DNA of 64,000 nucleotides from Seminavis robusta. Taxonomy: Eukaryota > Bacillariophyta > Bacillariophyceae > Naviculales > Naviculaceae. The stretch lies in NCBI GenBank assembly GCA_903772945.1, contig CAICTM010000347.1, positions 1-64,000 of the forward strand, given 5' to 3'. The position numbers were made by a program, and so were the translations under genes. The notes under the pieces are model-generated. The model was given only the letters and a program-made list of their open reading frames with translations, had not been told where the DNA came from and did not search any database. This document shows positions 33,301 through 39,182 of the stretch, in pieces (the stretch's first letter is position 1; each line of letters begins with the position of its first letter).

Positions 33301-34051
33301 GTGCCAACAAGAGAGGATCTTCCGAGATGTAACTAGTGTCATCCCCCAGTCCATATAGTAGCGAGGAATCCTCTGAGAGTTTGGTTTGAATGAATCGATC
33401 ATCTTTCTTTTCTTCTCCGACGAGAGATGAACTGTGAAAAGCAGTTAGTGTGTCTCTTGAAGGTTGGTTGGGACTGTGGCTGGTACCAGTAATGGACCGT
33501 TGGTCTTGTTGTTGAAGCTGTTGCTGTGTCTTGACATGCAGAGCTGCCACAGCTTGTTGTAATTCTTGATAGGCACTACCAGTACTCTGTAGCTGTAGTT
33601 GTTGCAGGAGTTGGCGACATACTCTCATGGTCTGATAGTGCTGCATGGCGAGGATTCTGCGCCACCAAGCCTGGAGTCGAATGATGGATTGCATTTGATT
33701 TTGTAACGACGGCAATGACATTCTTCTCTGCAATGCTGTAGGAGCACTCAAGGGTCGCTTCTTGTTGCTGCTGCTACTACGAGTAGTAGCAGTAGCAGGA
33801 GGGGATCGAAAGAACTCCATACACGCCAAATCTGCACAGTAACGATCGCTGCCATCATCGCTAGAACCACTGATGGATCGGGAAACATCCGAAGGACTGA
33901 AAGTGATACGGTTCATCTTTCGACTACTACTAGGCGTAGTCCGAGCCATGGCTTGGTTCAGCACCAATGAAGGTGACATGGGAGGTGGCTTTACCAAAAG
34001 CGGAATCTCCACGCCACCATCGTCATAGTTGTCCGTTAAAAACGAACTCAT
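21371..34051 (-). CDS. Giant IQ-motif repeat protein, 4,226 residues
   Basis: One uninterrupted ORF with ATG at 34049-34051 and TAA at 21371-21373. Residues 1 to about 130 and about 180-480 are Ser/Gln/Asp-rich, with a few IQ-like helices (RLQAWWRR, KVIQDWWRQ). From about residue 480 to 4,150 the protein is an almost continuous run of 20-30-residue units of the IQ type (IQxxxRGxxxR, e.g. VVIQATFRGYLIHRQYQ), well over a hundred by eye. IQ motifs bind calmodulin or myosin-light-chain-like proteins. The array resembles that of ASPM, but I see no calponin-homology domain, no ASH domain and no motor, so ASPM or myosin identity is not claimed. The last ~80 residues are not IQ-like and end in CALCS. 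No intron is needed, unlike most neighbours. A role in cytoskeleton or spindle is only an analogy. Confidence 0.88.
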   Translation of the reverse strand: MSSFLTDNYDDGGVEIPLLVKPPPMSPSLVLNQAMARTTPSSSRKMNRITFSPSDVSRSISGSSDDGSDRYCADLACMEFFRSPPATATTRSSSSNKKRPLSAPTALQRRMSLPSLQNQMQSIIRLQAWWRRILAMQHYQTMRVCRQLLQQLQLQSTGSAYQELQQAVAALHVKTQQQLQQQDQRSITGTSHSPNQPSRDTLTAFHSSSLVGEEKKDDRFIQTKLSEDSSLLYGLGDDTSYISEDPLLLAHASQRLQQQQQQPDTNADNNNISSHLRQNRKPTKEMMALDTIYALQLALDNTDPDSQLYFSRQELMSPHRDVIARQQQQQKQVSPQQSSQGDSQGEEDIFHSPLPDVSNILESATSESFDDCHSDENESVHDISLAMDDRNVSTSSAYNVLRFFGFVQDKVIEEEVFHTENVYHDIMDSEGQDVIKELDELFAVAEEEDQVSVVHELQSPTAALDPSFYQSLDDTSFFHSLNETRVATPLKMYSQNEARAAKVIQDWWRQLVLRRKWETLRVCSTILRTVQYASHATPISSYSYPPQPTVENSYPATFYPELQHAIQWLKAKTHRQVSVRNYLKQSLQKEVACQKIQKWFRTCSRRRNLELQRRQQLEAEYHENSLFLAALAIQDWWRGVDLKRHAKQRRVFLRQRLERRDSLRKIEEAKRDEHRRRERAAKVLQGWWRVCQMQQIMTDIERISERGRSSSSLLLEEALADDVSSIASSASDGGDAEIQKWALERQRLAEQRYMTLVNSCQIIQQTWRAGMRRQVARKRRKMAIDAICTIQRKYLAYSRRRDARRHMMVVIASILRIQRTWSAYCSRRNARQWRKGIFLGLARLQARARAQFVRERQQERKMASTLIQSHWRRFKTTRELQKGELAVIALQTHCRRRAGHRKASRQRDGRRVLVLLQAHARRRTVQHQVAKHRATMRGVIKFQSHFRRRQFLLVHLLLRHRQERSRLLHQIAGELLWVNHGATIIQSGLRRRLARRRYNNIREAATFIQTLWRGATCLRSYKIQKKYLVLLQACVRRHSAARKVQQLKWANHVRCIVRLQAHFRRRKCLLVYTLLQHRRKYQPQLLQQVQAQLVWANQCATVIQSYSRTYVARRSFKKHQRATILLQTFWRKLSLSQLYKVQKQRVLQLQAWGRMCAAVFELQHLQKQHMATIMIQSSIRRFLLQHQWKRFITCAVTIQTNVRGWIVFGEYQRKQGATVSLQACWRSVRETRLFKMKQACAIKLQSFARKHAAVKQYETLRWKHQVRCIIRLQAHFRRRQCLLGSILLQHRRMLQPKLFHRTQGHLLWHINSATLVQSAFRRFLARGHYKKAQRATILIQAFWRGKLLCQAYKWQLHCVVKLQSWARRCAAVLELQQVQEEYRASVVIQATFRGYLIHRQYQHQVASAVGIQSAFRGWILQKQYKSQWGSVIVIQAFWRRWTAQKAYRLQLQCTILLQSCVRRHAAAKQYETLRWKHHVRCIVRLQAHYRRRQCLLGSILLQHRRMLQAKLLHRTQGHLLWHINSATLVQSAFRRFLARGHYMKAQRATILIQAFWRGKLLCQAYKWQLHCVVKLQSWARRCAAVLELQQVQEEYRASVVIQATFRGYLIHRQYQHQVASAVGIQSAFRGWILQKQYKSQWGSVIVIQAFWRRLRAQQAYRLQLECTILLQSCVRRHAAAKQYETLRWKHHVRCIVRLQAHYRRRQCLLGSILLQHRRMLQAKLFHRTQGHLLWHINSATLVQSAFRRFLARGHYMKAQRATILIQAFWRGKLLCQAYKWQLHCVVKLQSWARRCAAVLELQQVQEEYRASAGIQATFRGYLIHRQYQHQVASAVGIQSAFRSWILQKHYKSQWASMIVIQSFWRRARAQQAYKLQRWSLLRLQCCARRHNAIASVKELRKKHKAAVQIQSNLRGCLGRRQLVQWNHSAVSIQSVWRVAWAKTQYSRQLAACIVLQSAIRGLLAQLQLIRLVQARREVAEAERRFHVACAATTLQTTWRGCSSRAMLTKSRVLASMIQAAWRGHTTRMNYWKMRSSCVVLQSCSRREIALHRFKERRIVVQRNAAARVQASVRLLFQLRRYKKHIASALLLQSWMRSCGTRLQYNKQRRSIVILQSWERRIRSVSALKSLKSERERHVRHEKAACQLQRMFRGGSARRQIRIRRTAAALVQRYYRRWVAKFAFEKKLGSCVKIQSLARGYLTVAMCRRLQMESLEQTQCNKAVVGVQRLYRGYSVRLENWQRTSSAIRLQSVWRSFILSSRFKTMRRSVVVLQARSRRKECHERFRLKRSSAIALQSFWRQRMAMILFQMHCRSFARLQAITRGSIVRQQYSIMTRSALQLQAFCRKKRARDLYLRKRKAATLMQRCFQQYRCRRHKTEVEKLSVRVQAYWRGSQARESFVRHVCASVKIQAFCRRILVLKSHRLKSEAAHSIQRGWRKKQLLAAVHGKEDAARLLQTTVQLYLCRQRFKRVRNSMCSIQKLARGVLTRQLYTETRIAAMMIQSLVRCHLESKRFSLSRYAALLLQRQWRRWIHRNVFRKIRTGCIKLQSVERMVLAQKEFHAFVSTAVLIQTAIRRSLASRRYREVRSSVLMIQAIARCHVAVTQFLRAKSSASRLQAMFRKSLAVSRFREYSTSANKLQTFWRVYAAKSVLATAITSVTVIQAHYRGFRSRSQLEMLSRRASNIQRAWRSRRELIDAAVIIQRWWQQRRIPSITDGQEGRNRHSIVLCQRNVRRSIARRKYLGLRKSILRIQSYARMVVPRARFKHLQRGAIVLQSLQRKRASRRLFPQSRAAAVSIQCFWRSKMNRVRYSRMNVAARHVQRLWRGLQSQRSYCLARIRIVTLQSLVRGWLVRLNRQSLLAVDRGSETQSSLTMNQAHAAVVMQAGWRRFQAGQTFSFARSQTLTIQAVFRGHRAKKKYISLLQNTRRIQRLWRGHLARGVTNERRKLHDEKQQSAVVLIQANGRAIVARRKFVKLRGLVESEILSRKNIGVLKVQSVSRGFLTRQILFKQNTCALKIQMFFRGFLARQILLKNKMASLKIQSVFRGRVARIILSTKKISALMIQSVFRGFLARRHLCCSIYAATMMQSWWRDVLRRKSRLASRFHVTVLQSHYRCRIARRHYQCMKVSATTIQATIRMSRARFYFLGARNGVVHIQRLARGMLDRRSYEQVRIAVVLMQKAYRSRKSNLAFVQQRSALLAIHRCERNWIGLGRRKRLRNAAAAQIQKRWRSWTYLRARVFVKRKAIIVQSAIRAFLARRAADQRRKAVASIQACLRRYSLKRRQACREASASVIIQKAWSEWAKRRIRSATAIQKPVRIFLGRSLVRRNVIAAIVVQSAFRMWSQQRRLSASRQAALMIQRVTKGFSVRNRRRLVQGSIVLLESSIRGWLLRVKLRHEASAAVVVQSTWRTHSHRVRYQNIQRALVVLLRFGRHILLRNELHDQSSTDGRLHLENQILPRRIQSMFRGHRIRRDLRRRQVAAVALQCWWRACMEMKRKHQKEALFALVRLQNLWRSYDARRAYYYVIICALRIQSQVRGYMVRREGQLLVGKKAARLIQANVRRWLARNQVLCQFRCAMVLQSLVRRSSAIALADAMQKSIIKIQAFARRYLAACLTESRKRSLVIIQTWARCCLARALAYSRRKSATKIQSLAKRYSAVALADSRRRRIIQIQSWIRGLLAVEGAMTRQQAVATIQRNLKSWIVRLKLRLHIKKILVTARALVLFQSLARRQLVLKEIAVKQRSAIAIQSAWRGFDARSLVMGMIANDACILIQSWIRGYLAQRNGVLKKTKTIVPIQNMVRRYLAILLAEARKESVVAIQTWARKCLAVALADSRRKSVIQIQSLARKSLAVEAAMSRQQAVAIIQCNLKSMFVRLKLKLGLARVRATARAFVLFQSLARRHLVLKEIAVKQRSAIAIQSAWRGFDARSLVMGMIANDACILIQSWIRGYLVQRNGALKHSKLASLRIQKAVRCFFAKGLFLAMREAAIRIQCLARVLSAKAKVNTRRVAIATIHRNMCVMVTKLRLERGLSMLRARRESVKLIQSKFRQYLVSNEDILANRLQAVVTIQRVWRGFVGRAIFSLLQDEAKVLQSMVRMGMARKRFLRRRHAVGVIQKFVRSRLAIRELCRLAMHDRMRPLLADLSSHISRKEYEKASNAAEKEVRLLLGGDLPTLNSAGICLRRLVTHVAQFRFLLETEKEEQSAAFETFDHVKDHCALCS
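22140..22860 (-). repeat. 513-bp-period duplication near the C-terminus of the IQ gene
   Basis: A segment of about 190 bp at 22162-22350 recurs at about 22675-22863, a spacing of 513 bp (171 residues). Both encode the same order of IQ units, including GFDARSLVMGMIAND and ILIQSWIRGYL, with a few differences. This is a second independent in-frame duplication in the same gene. Confidence 0.8.
28395..30311 (-). repeat. Three 639-bp coding tandem copies within the IQ gene
   Basis: Copies lie at about 28395-29033, 29034-29672 and 29673-30311, a 639-bp (213-residue) period, corresponding to residues of about 1247-1885. Each contains about eight to nine IQ units in the same order (from AAAKQYETLRWKHHVRC through HRQYQHQVASAV to KSQWGSVIVIQ). 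They differ by only a few per cent. Two older, clearly diverged copies of the same order precede them in the protein (RRRQFLLVHLLLRH and RRRKCLLVYTLLQH blocks, about residues 990-1240), so duplication happened more than once. The period preserves frame. Confidence 0.88.
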
Positions 34052-34757
34052 CTCTGAAGCTCAATGATCTCCACGTAACCCCCCTCTCTCTTCAACAGCT
34101 TGAGCCACCCAGCTAGCTGGCTTGATCACGTTGTCACTACCCGCAGAAGAAGAATGATTCAGTCACAAGGGGAGGACAACCGAGCGCCATGTGCAACAGT
34201 TGCAATGAGTACTAGTAGTGCTGTATCATTCGGTGTGGGGAAGAGCTAGACAGAAGCCGCCTCCAAGAATATTTTGGCGGCGCACCTTAATTCTCCGACG
34301 CAAACTTGTCCAAACCAAAAGCCGGCTGCGCTGTGAGACCTGGAGAAGGGTTTCCGAGGGCGAGAGCATTGCGGCACACCTGACCCGTACAAGTGCAAGT
34401 GCTGTATTGGATTTGCACATGAGCTTCAAAAGGAAGGCACCACGGTACCGTCGCTCTACTAGCCAGTACAGTGTAGCTGTTAGTTTATGGCACTCCTCTC
34501 ATGGAGTCCAAAGAAACGATGTGAGGAGCTACCGGTAGTCTAGCTCCAATTTAGAACAAGAGCAGCAGCATAGATCCAAGGAAACTATAACCCATTCAAC
34601 TATATTTATCTTGCTAACCTTCCAGCTCCATTCCAATAACTACTTTCAACTTTACCGGGGGGGGGGGGGCATGTGAATTCTTCAACAATAGAAGATTGGA
34701 ACATGGCCTTGACTGGATGTTCTTCTTCCAGTAGAAGCAACATGAACACTAATCACT
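34052..34757. other. Spacer with dispersed 60-bp repeat copy and G13 tract
   Basis: No gene is supported. At 34256-34316 lies one copy of a repeat of about 60 bp whose core GCCGCC...GGCGGC is nearly palindromic; a second copy is at 36796-36852. A run of 13 G occurs at 34657-34669. The left part is the upstream region of the IQ gene. Confidence 0.6.
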
Positions 34758-35993
34758 TCAGTCAATGATATTCCACTCTGCAACATCCATGATGGATCTG
34801 CGGCTGTTACTATCGGGTTTTTGCGCCCACCAGCCTCTTGCTATAAAGCCCAGAATGTTAAGCACCACATCACTGGGAAAGTCAGTCTTCTTTCGTGCAA
34901 ACAGATGCCAAAGGTAGTTGATCATTCTTCGATCGGTGGTTGGAAAACTCCAATAAACCTTCTTGCTCCAGGCACTGACATTCTGTGCACCATACATGCC
35001 TTTTAGAACAGAAGCCAACTTGTCTTCATGTCTCCACCAGCACAGGTCAGAAATCATCGCATTTCCTCGAGCTCTGAGAATTTGAACAGCAGTAACATCT
35101 GCCCGGGACACTGCTTCGCTCAGAGTGTTGATATTGACAATGTCTCTTCCTCGAATTAATCCTAATCCCCCCAAAGAACAATCCCTTTCTTCCTGGGAAA
35201 GAATATCCTGGAGCTGTTGCTTTCTCTCGTCTAGAAGGATATTCATGCACTCATATCGTCGAAATTTTACTGCAGTCATCAATGCATGAGGAGTCCCAAG
35301 AATGATGGAACACTTTGCATCAACAAGCAAGAGCTTGAGTAGCTTCGAATAACCCCTTCTAGCTGCCAAAGACACCGCGGATTCACCACTAAAGCCAGTG
35401 TCATTGGGATGAATGTTTTTGTCTAGCAAGGCTTGTGTGTACGCCATCAAAAGTCGTTGATTCGCTTCCTTGCGGCGTTTGTCAAATGGGCGGGGATGGG
35501 AATGAATAACAGCATTGGCCAAGTAAGATGTGTATAGCTGGGAAATCTGGTTGTCCTTTGCAGTGTGAATGCGCTTGGTGCACTTGGCAATAGCAAACCT
35601 ATCGATTTCCTCACTGTGGGTAATCCAAATTGGTGATGCAGATTGTTGATTTTTTGTTGACCGTTTGGAAGTCCGTCGCCTCTGCTGTGGCTCAGTGGTG
35701 CTACTGCTATTGTTGTTCATGTTGCTTCCCTGTTCTGCCATCGAAAGGAGATTCAGCGGAGGAAGACAATGTGCCAGCACTGTGGGGTTGGCTGGTTGAT
35801 GAGCCCAAGTTCTTGACTGGCTCTCTCCTTCGATTTGAATGTTTGACCAATCTATGACATACTGATGAGAGCGAACAAGCAAGGTCCAAGCGAAGTTTTC
35901 CACGATAGCGACAGCCGTAGGCCACTCGTCATCGTGGAAACGCAGCGATGACCATGCAGTTTCGCGAATGGAATCGACAATCCACAAAAACAT
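34758..35993 (-). CDS. Ankyrin-repeat-like protein of unknown role
   Basis: Single frame of 411 aa from the first ATG at 35993. A second in-frame ATG at about 35741 (MAEQGSN) would give about 327 aa and may be the real start, as the sequence before it is not recognisable. The middle has ankyrin-like pairs of helices (GESAVSLAARRGYSKLLKLLL, then TPHALMTAVKFRRYECMNILL) and further weaker units (INTLSEAVSRADVTAVQILRA). A basic Ser/Thr/Gln stretch (QQRRRTSKRSTKNQQ) may be a nuclear signal. The C-terminus (DFPSDVVLNILGFIARGWW) resembles the short helical motif ending many stramenopile ankyrin proteins. Ankyrin repeats mediate protein binding; no partner can be named. Confidence 0.68.
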   Translation of the reverse strand: MFLWIVDSIRETAWSSLRFHDDEWPTAVAIVENFAWTLLVRSHQYVIDWSNIQIEGESQSRTWAHQPANPTVLAHCLPPLNLLSMAEQGSNMNNNSSSTTEPQQRRRTSKRSTKNQQSASPIWITHSEEIDRFAIAKCTKRIHTAKDNQISQLYTSYLANAVIHSHPRPFDKRRKEANQRLLMAYTQALLDKNIHPNDTGFSGESAVSLAARRGYSKLLKLLLVDAKCSIILGTPHALMTAVKFRRYECMNILLDERKQQLQDILSQEERDCSLGGLGLIRGRDIVNINTLSEAVSRADVTAVQILRARGNAMISDLCWWRHEDKLASVLKGMYGAQNVSAWSKKVYWSFPTTDRRMINYLWHLFARKKTDFPSDVVLNILGFIARGWWAQKPDSNSRRSIMDVAEWNIID

Positions 35994-36242
35994 ACGAATC
36001 GAATCCAAATCAAATCGAATAGCAACAGTTGCAATAAGAGGGGGAAAACAAAGACTAAATACATGTAGATGCTTTAATTAAGGAGCGAAGGGGGCGAAGC
36101 TAGGCAGAGCAGTGGCTGCGGTGGTGGGTGGATGTGTTGGGGGCATACGGGGAGAGCAATGATCGAGGATGGGAGCAGGGCAAAGAGGGGGGTAGGGAAG
36201 GGGGGTGCATGGAGGAAAACCAGGAAGGAGAAGGGAGCAAAA
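35994..36242. other. Short spacer
   Basis: G-rich plus strand (36115-36230, many GGGG and GGAGG words) of possible structural interest, but without a gene I can support. Confidence 0.4.
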
Positions 36243-36720
36243 TTAGCGGAAGAGTGCAAGTGCACCATCGGCATCCCAGAGAGAACCACGGTAGCTCATT
36301 GTGCCAGCAGGGACACGAGAGCCACGCATGCAGAGGTGACGGGCCCGAAGAATAGCTAGGCTGAGCCGAGCATTAACGTAGCCACGCACCACTGAGTACG
36401 GGCGTTCCCACTTTGCAGCGAGCAAAGTTGAAATACGTTTCGCGAGTGCCTCACCCCCAGGAGACCATCAGCAGAGACAACAAACGGAGTAAAGTGGCGG
36501 CGTTGGGAAAGACAGGCATCGAGATACTTGCGTTTCTTGTCACGTTCGCCATTGCGAAGGACCTTGTCAGGATCCTTGCGACAGTGAGAAGCAGCATCAA
36601 GATTGATGACACGAACATCAATTGTGCCGTCACTTCCGCGTTGCCAGAGGCCACGGATAAGGAGATCACCTCGTTGCTCGGCTGGGGTGAGGACTACAGG
36701 AGAGTCGCTGGAAGGCGAAT
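36243..36720 (-). mobile_element. Fragment of a dispersed repeat-family coding region (probable retroelement relic)
   Basis: Minus-strand sequence encodes pieces resembling a protein segment I recall as highly repeated in diatom genomes next to reverse-transcriptase-like ORFs: a block with RRHFTPFVVSADGLLG and a later block with YVNARLSLAILRARHLC. The class is uncertain. The fragment is incomplete at both ends and broken at least once, and no polymerase domain, integrase or terminal repeats are seen around it. It is best read as an old relic. Confidence 0.55.
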
Positions 36721-37258
36721 CATCCGTAGCTGCAGGTTACCTTACTGTGCTGTGATGCATGGGCATCATTGTCTAAACCCCCGAAGAGCTGCCGAGCCGC
36801 CTCCAAGAATATTTTGGCGGCGCACCTTCTCTGACGCAGACTTGTCCCAAACTACAGAAAGTCCAGCAAGCCTCTCTAGCTCGCTAACGGCTTGATACGA
36901 CTGTAGCTAGCTAGCTGGTGCTACTACATGTAGTAGACTGGATAGTATCCCTACCGTAGCTAGCTAGTAGCGTCCACAGGAGATTTGGGCCATCGCAAGA
37001 GCTATCGTCTGTAAAATTAAAAGTAGTACATGTACCTCAAAGGTACCTTTACCGTACTAGCTACCAGTAGTACCAGTACACAAAAAGGATTCGATTCATA
37101 ACGGGGGGTTTAGAGTAAAAAGGTCAAACAGCAACAGCACAGAGCACAAGCCCTATGCAGTGGCAACACTATATGACAACTTGACTAGGAGAGAGGAATC
37201 TACGGGTGTGTGTGGCAAGGCTCAAATCTTGCATCAGACAATTTCACATCCATGCAGT
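36721..37258. other. Spacer with second copy of the 60-bp repeat
   Basis: The second copy of the GCCGCC...GGCGGC repeat is at 36796-36852. The inverted words TCTAAACCCCC (36772) and GGGGGGTTTAGA (37103-37114) bound a 343-bp segment that could be a small inverted-repeat element, but no target duplication is evident. CTAGCTAG and GTACC words are frequent from 36905 to 37080. I see no gene. Confidence 0.45.
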
Positions 37259-39182
37259 CTATGCAGTCCAGGCCGGCCCCTTGCATTTCTTCGAACCCTG
37301 TTTCTTCGAACCATTGTCTCTGGTTTGGCGTTGGCTGCATCCACACTCGCAAGTGGAGTTCATGAACAGTTCTCCACCAGCTCGAACAACTGTTGCTGGA
37401 ATTGGTGTTGCTTCCCGGGCAAGTGCGCATACGGGGTTGTCACAAAGAAAGACTGGACCTGGCACTTTGCCACCACCAGCTTGCTGCAGCCGAGTGTATT
37501 TGTATGCAATCAGCGGATTGCTGTTCGCACCCCATGAGACACACTCATCCTGGGGTCCAATTTCAACCTCTTCAACCTCAAAGAATGAAGCATAGGACTC
37601 TTCAGGTGTCTTCAGCCCGAAACGTTGTCTTCTTTCCAGTACCTGCGAATGTGGGAGTCCGAGATAACGAATGCTGCAAAGAGTCACCATGACAGTTCCC
37701 GCTCGACAGTTGGCAAACAAGGCGGCGATTCGAGTATCAACTGGGTCATTCCCTCGTGTTGGATCTGATCTGGAGTCCATAACTTCATTAAAATTGTTCA
37801 CAAAGATCCGAGTGCAACCTGTCAGCCATGTTGTTAAGGCAGGGTCCTCAATTCGGCCGTGCTTCAACTCAACTGGGCCTGCTCTGCGGTCCCATTCAGT
37901 GGGCTTAAGAGAAGACAAGACAACAAAATGAAATGCAACTTGTTAGCATGTTCAATAACCTTGCATGCATCCAGCCATCCAACCATGCATGCTGTCAGCA
38001 AACACTCCTGTACATACATTGGATTTTTTCTTATCGTTTGCAACCTTTGCCAACTTGCGGTGAATGGCCGCAGACACAACGTAACGTGGTTCAAGAAGTT
38101 CTACACCCCTGGCTTCACAGCCAGTGGTGAATGACACTTGGAAGCAAAGATTCCCTAGGCCATGGCCCAAGTCAAGGACTTTGTCGCTTACTGTAATGTC
38201 CATTACACGAATGATTTCCTATACAACAGAACGACGACAAGGTTGAGTACCGTATCAGTGCATGTATGAAATAATGAGGTTCCTTTGTTCATCTCACCTC
38301 AGTTGCCTTTGGCATAATACGTCCATAGACGGCAGCGTTTTGTTTTGTGCTGTCACTCTTAGCCACTCTCCAGGTTCTGAAACCATCACTAAACTCAATG
38401 TCCTCCAAAGAGTTTCCAAGCTCTCCACCTTCCTTGGCTACCTGTTCAAAAAGCTCCATGAATTGTTCCGAAGTATATGGATCTTTGCTTGTTCCTTGAC
38501 AGGATTCCGAGAATTGCTTCAATTCCTTCTCCATCCTTGGGTCTTTCCAGATTCGCTCGCATGTGCCCACATCGGTGTCGACACGAAACTTGTAGATGAC
38601 ACCTGGGACTTCAGGGTGGGATATACTGGTTGCGACTGTGGTTGTTGTCACGACTTTTGGTTTAGAGGTGATTGACCAAATGATGTCCTTTGGCAGCGTG
38701 GACAGATAGTGTGCATCGGTGCATGCCAACTCTTTTTCTTCCGTCGGTGCAGACCATTCGTAATCGACATATCCCCCCCGGCGGTGAGCCTTGCCTTCCT
38801 TCTGCTCTGAGCCCATGGAGGGACTTGACCATTCAATATCCAGAGTAGTGTTCTTTGGCAGCGTGGACAGATCGCGTGATTCGGAGCATAACAATAAATC
38901 TTCGGCTTTCGTAGGTCCATACCATTTGTAATTGACACATCCTCCCTTGCCGCGAGCCTTGCCTTTCGTCTGCTCTGAGCCCGCGGAGGTTGGATTGTAA
39001 TCTGGGCGGCGTTTGCGCTTGGCGGTACGCTTGGGGGCACGCTTGGCGGGACGCTTGGCTGTTTGGAATGTGGCTTGACGCTTGCGCTCGATAGCGCCTT
39101 TCTCTCCCTTGTTTCGAGTCGAACGACGACGGCTATCACCCTTTGTAGTTCCCGAACGGAGCTTCATCGTACTCGTCATCAT
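37259..39182 (-). CDS. DOT1-like histone methyltransferase
   Basis: Three exons on the minus strand: 38298-39182, 38018-38218 and 37259-37903, giving 576 aa with all joins in phase 0. The N-terminus is strongly basic (KRPAKRAPKRTAKRKRRP, about 43-60), which suggests nuclear targeting or DNA binding. Two copies of a ~50-residue unit follow (about 68-119 and 124-170; GSEQxxGKA...W...LSTLPK). The DOT1-type catalytic fold begins at AVYGRIMPKATEEIIRV, with SAM motif I as DLGHGLGN (311-318), an acidic Glu in GVEL and the FVNNF motif (396-400) typical of DOT1. Known DOT1 enzymes methylate H3K79 in the nucleosome core. The C-terminus after about residue 540 is Cys-rich and not recognised, so its 3' end is less certain. 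Confidence 0.78.

Noticed and set aside
21371-34051. Many long plus- and minus-strand frames inside the IQ gene
   Set aside because: They are shadows of the 4,226-codon frame. Their repeated look follows from the repeated coding sequence, and none has a recognisable domain.
21371-34051. Naming the IQ giant ASPM
   Set aside because: Only the IQ array is shared. I found no calponin-homology or ASH domain, so the name would overstate the evidence.
36243-36720. The minus-strand relic as a host gene
   Set aside because: It is broken, and its protein pieces resemble a highly repeated family rather than a single-copy gene.
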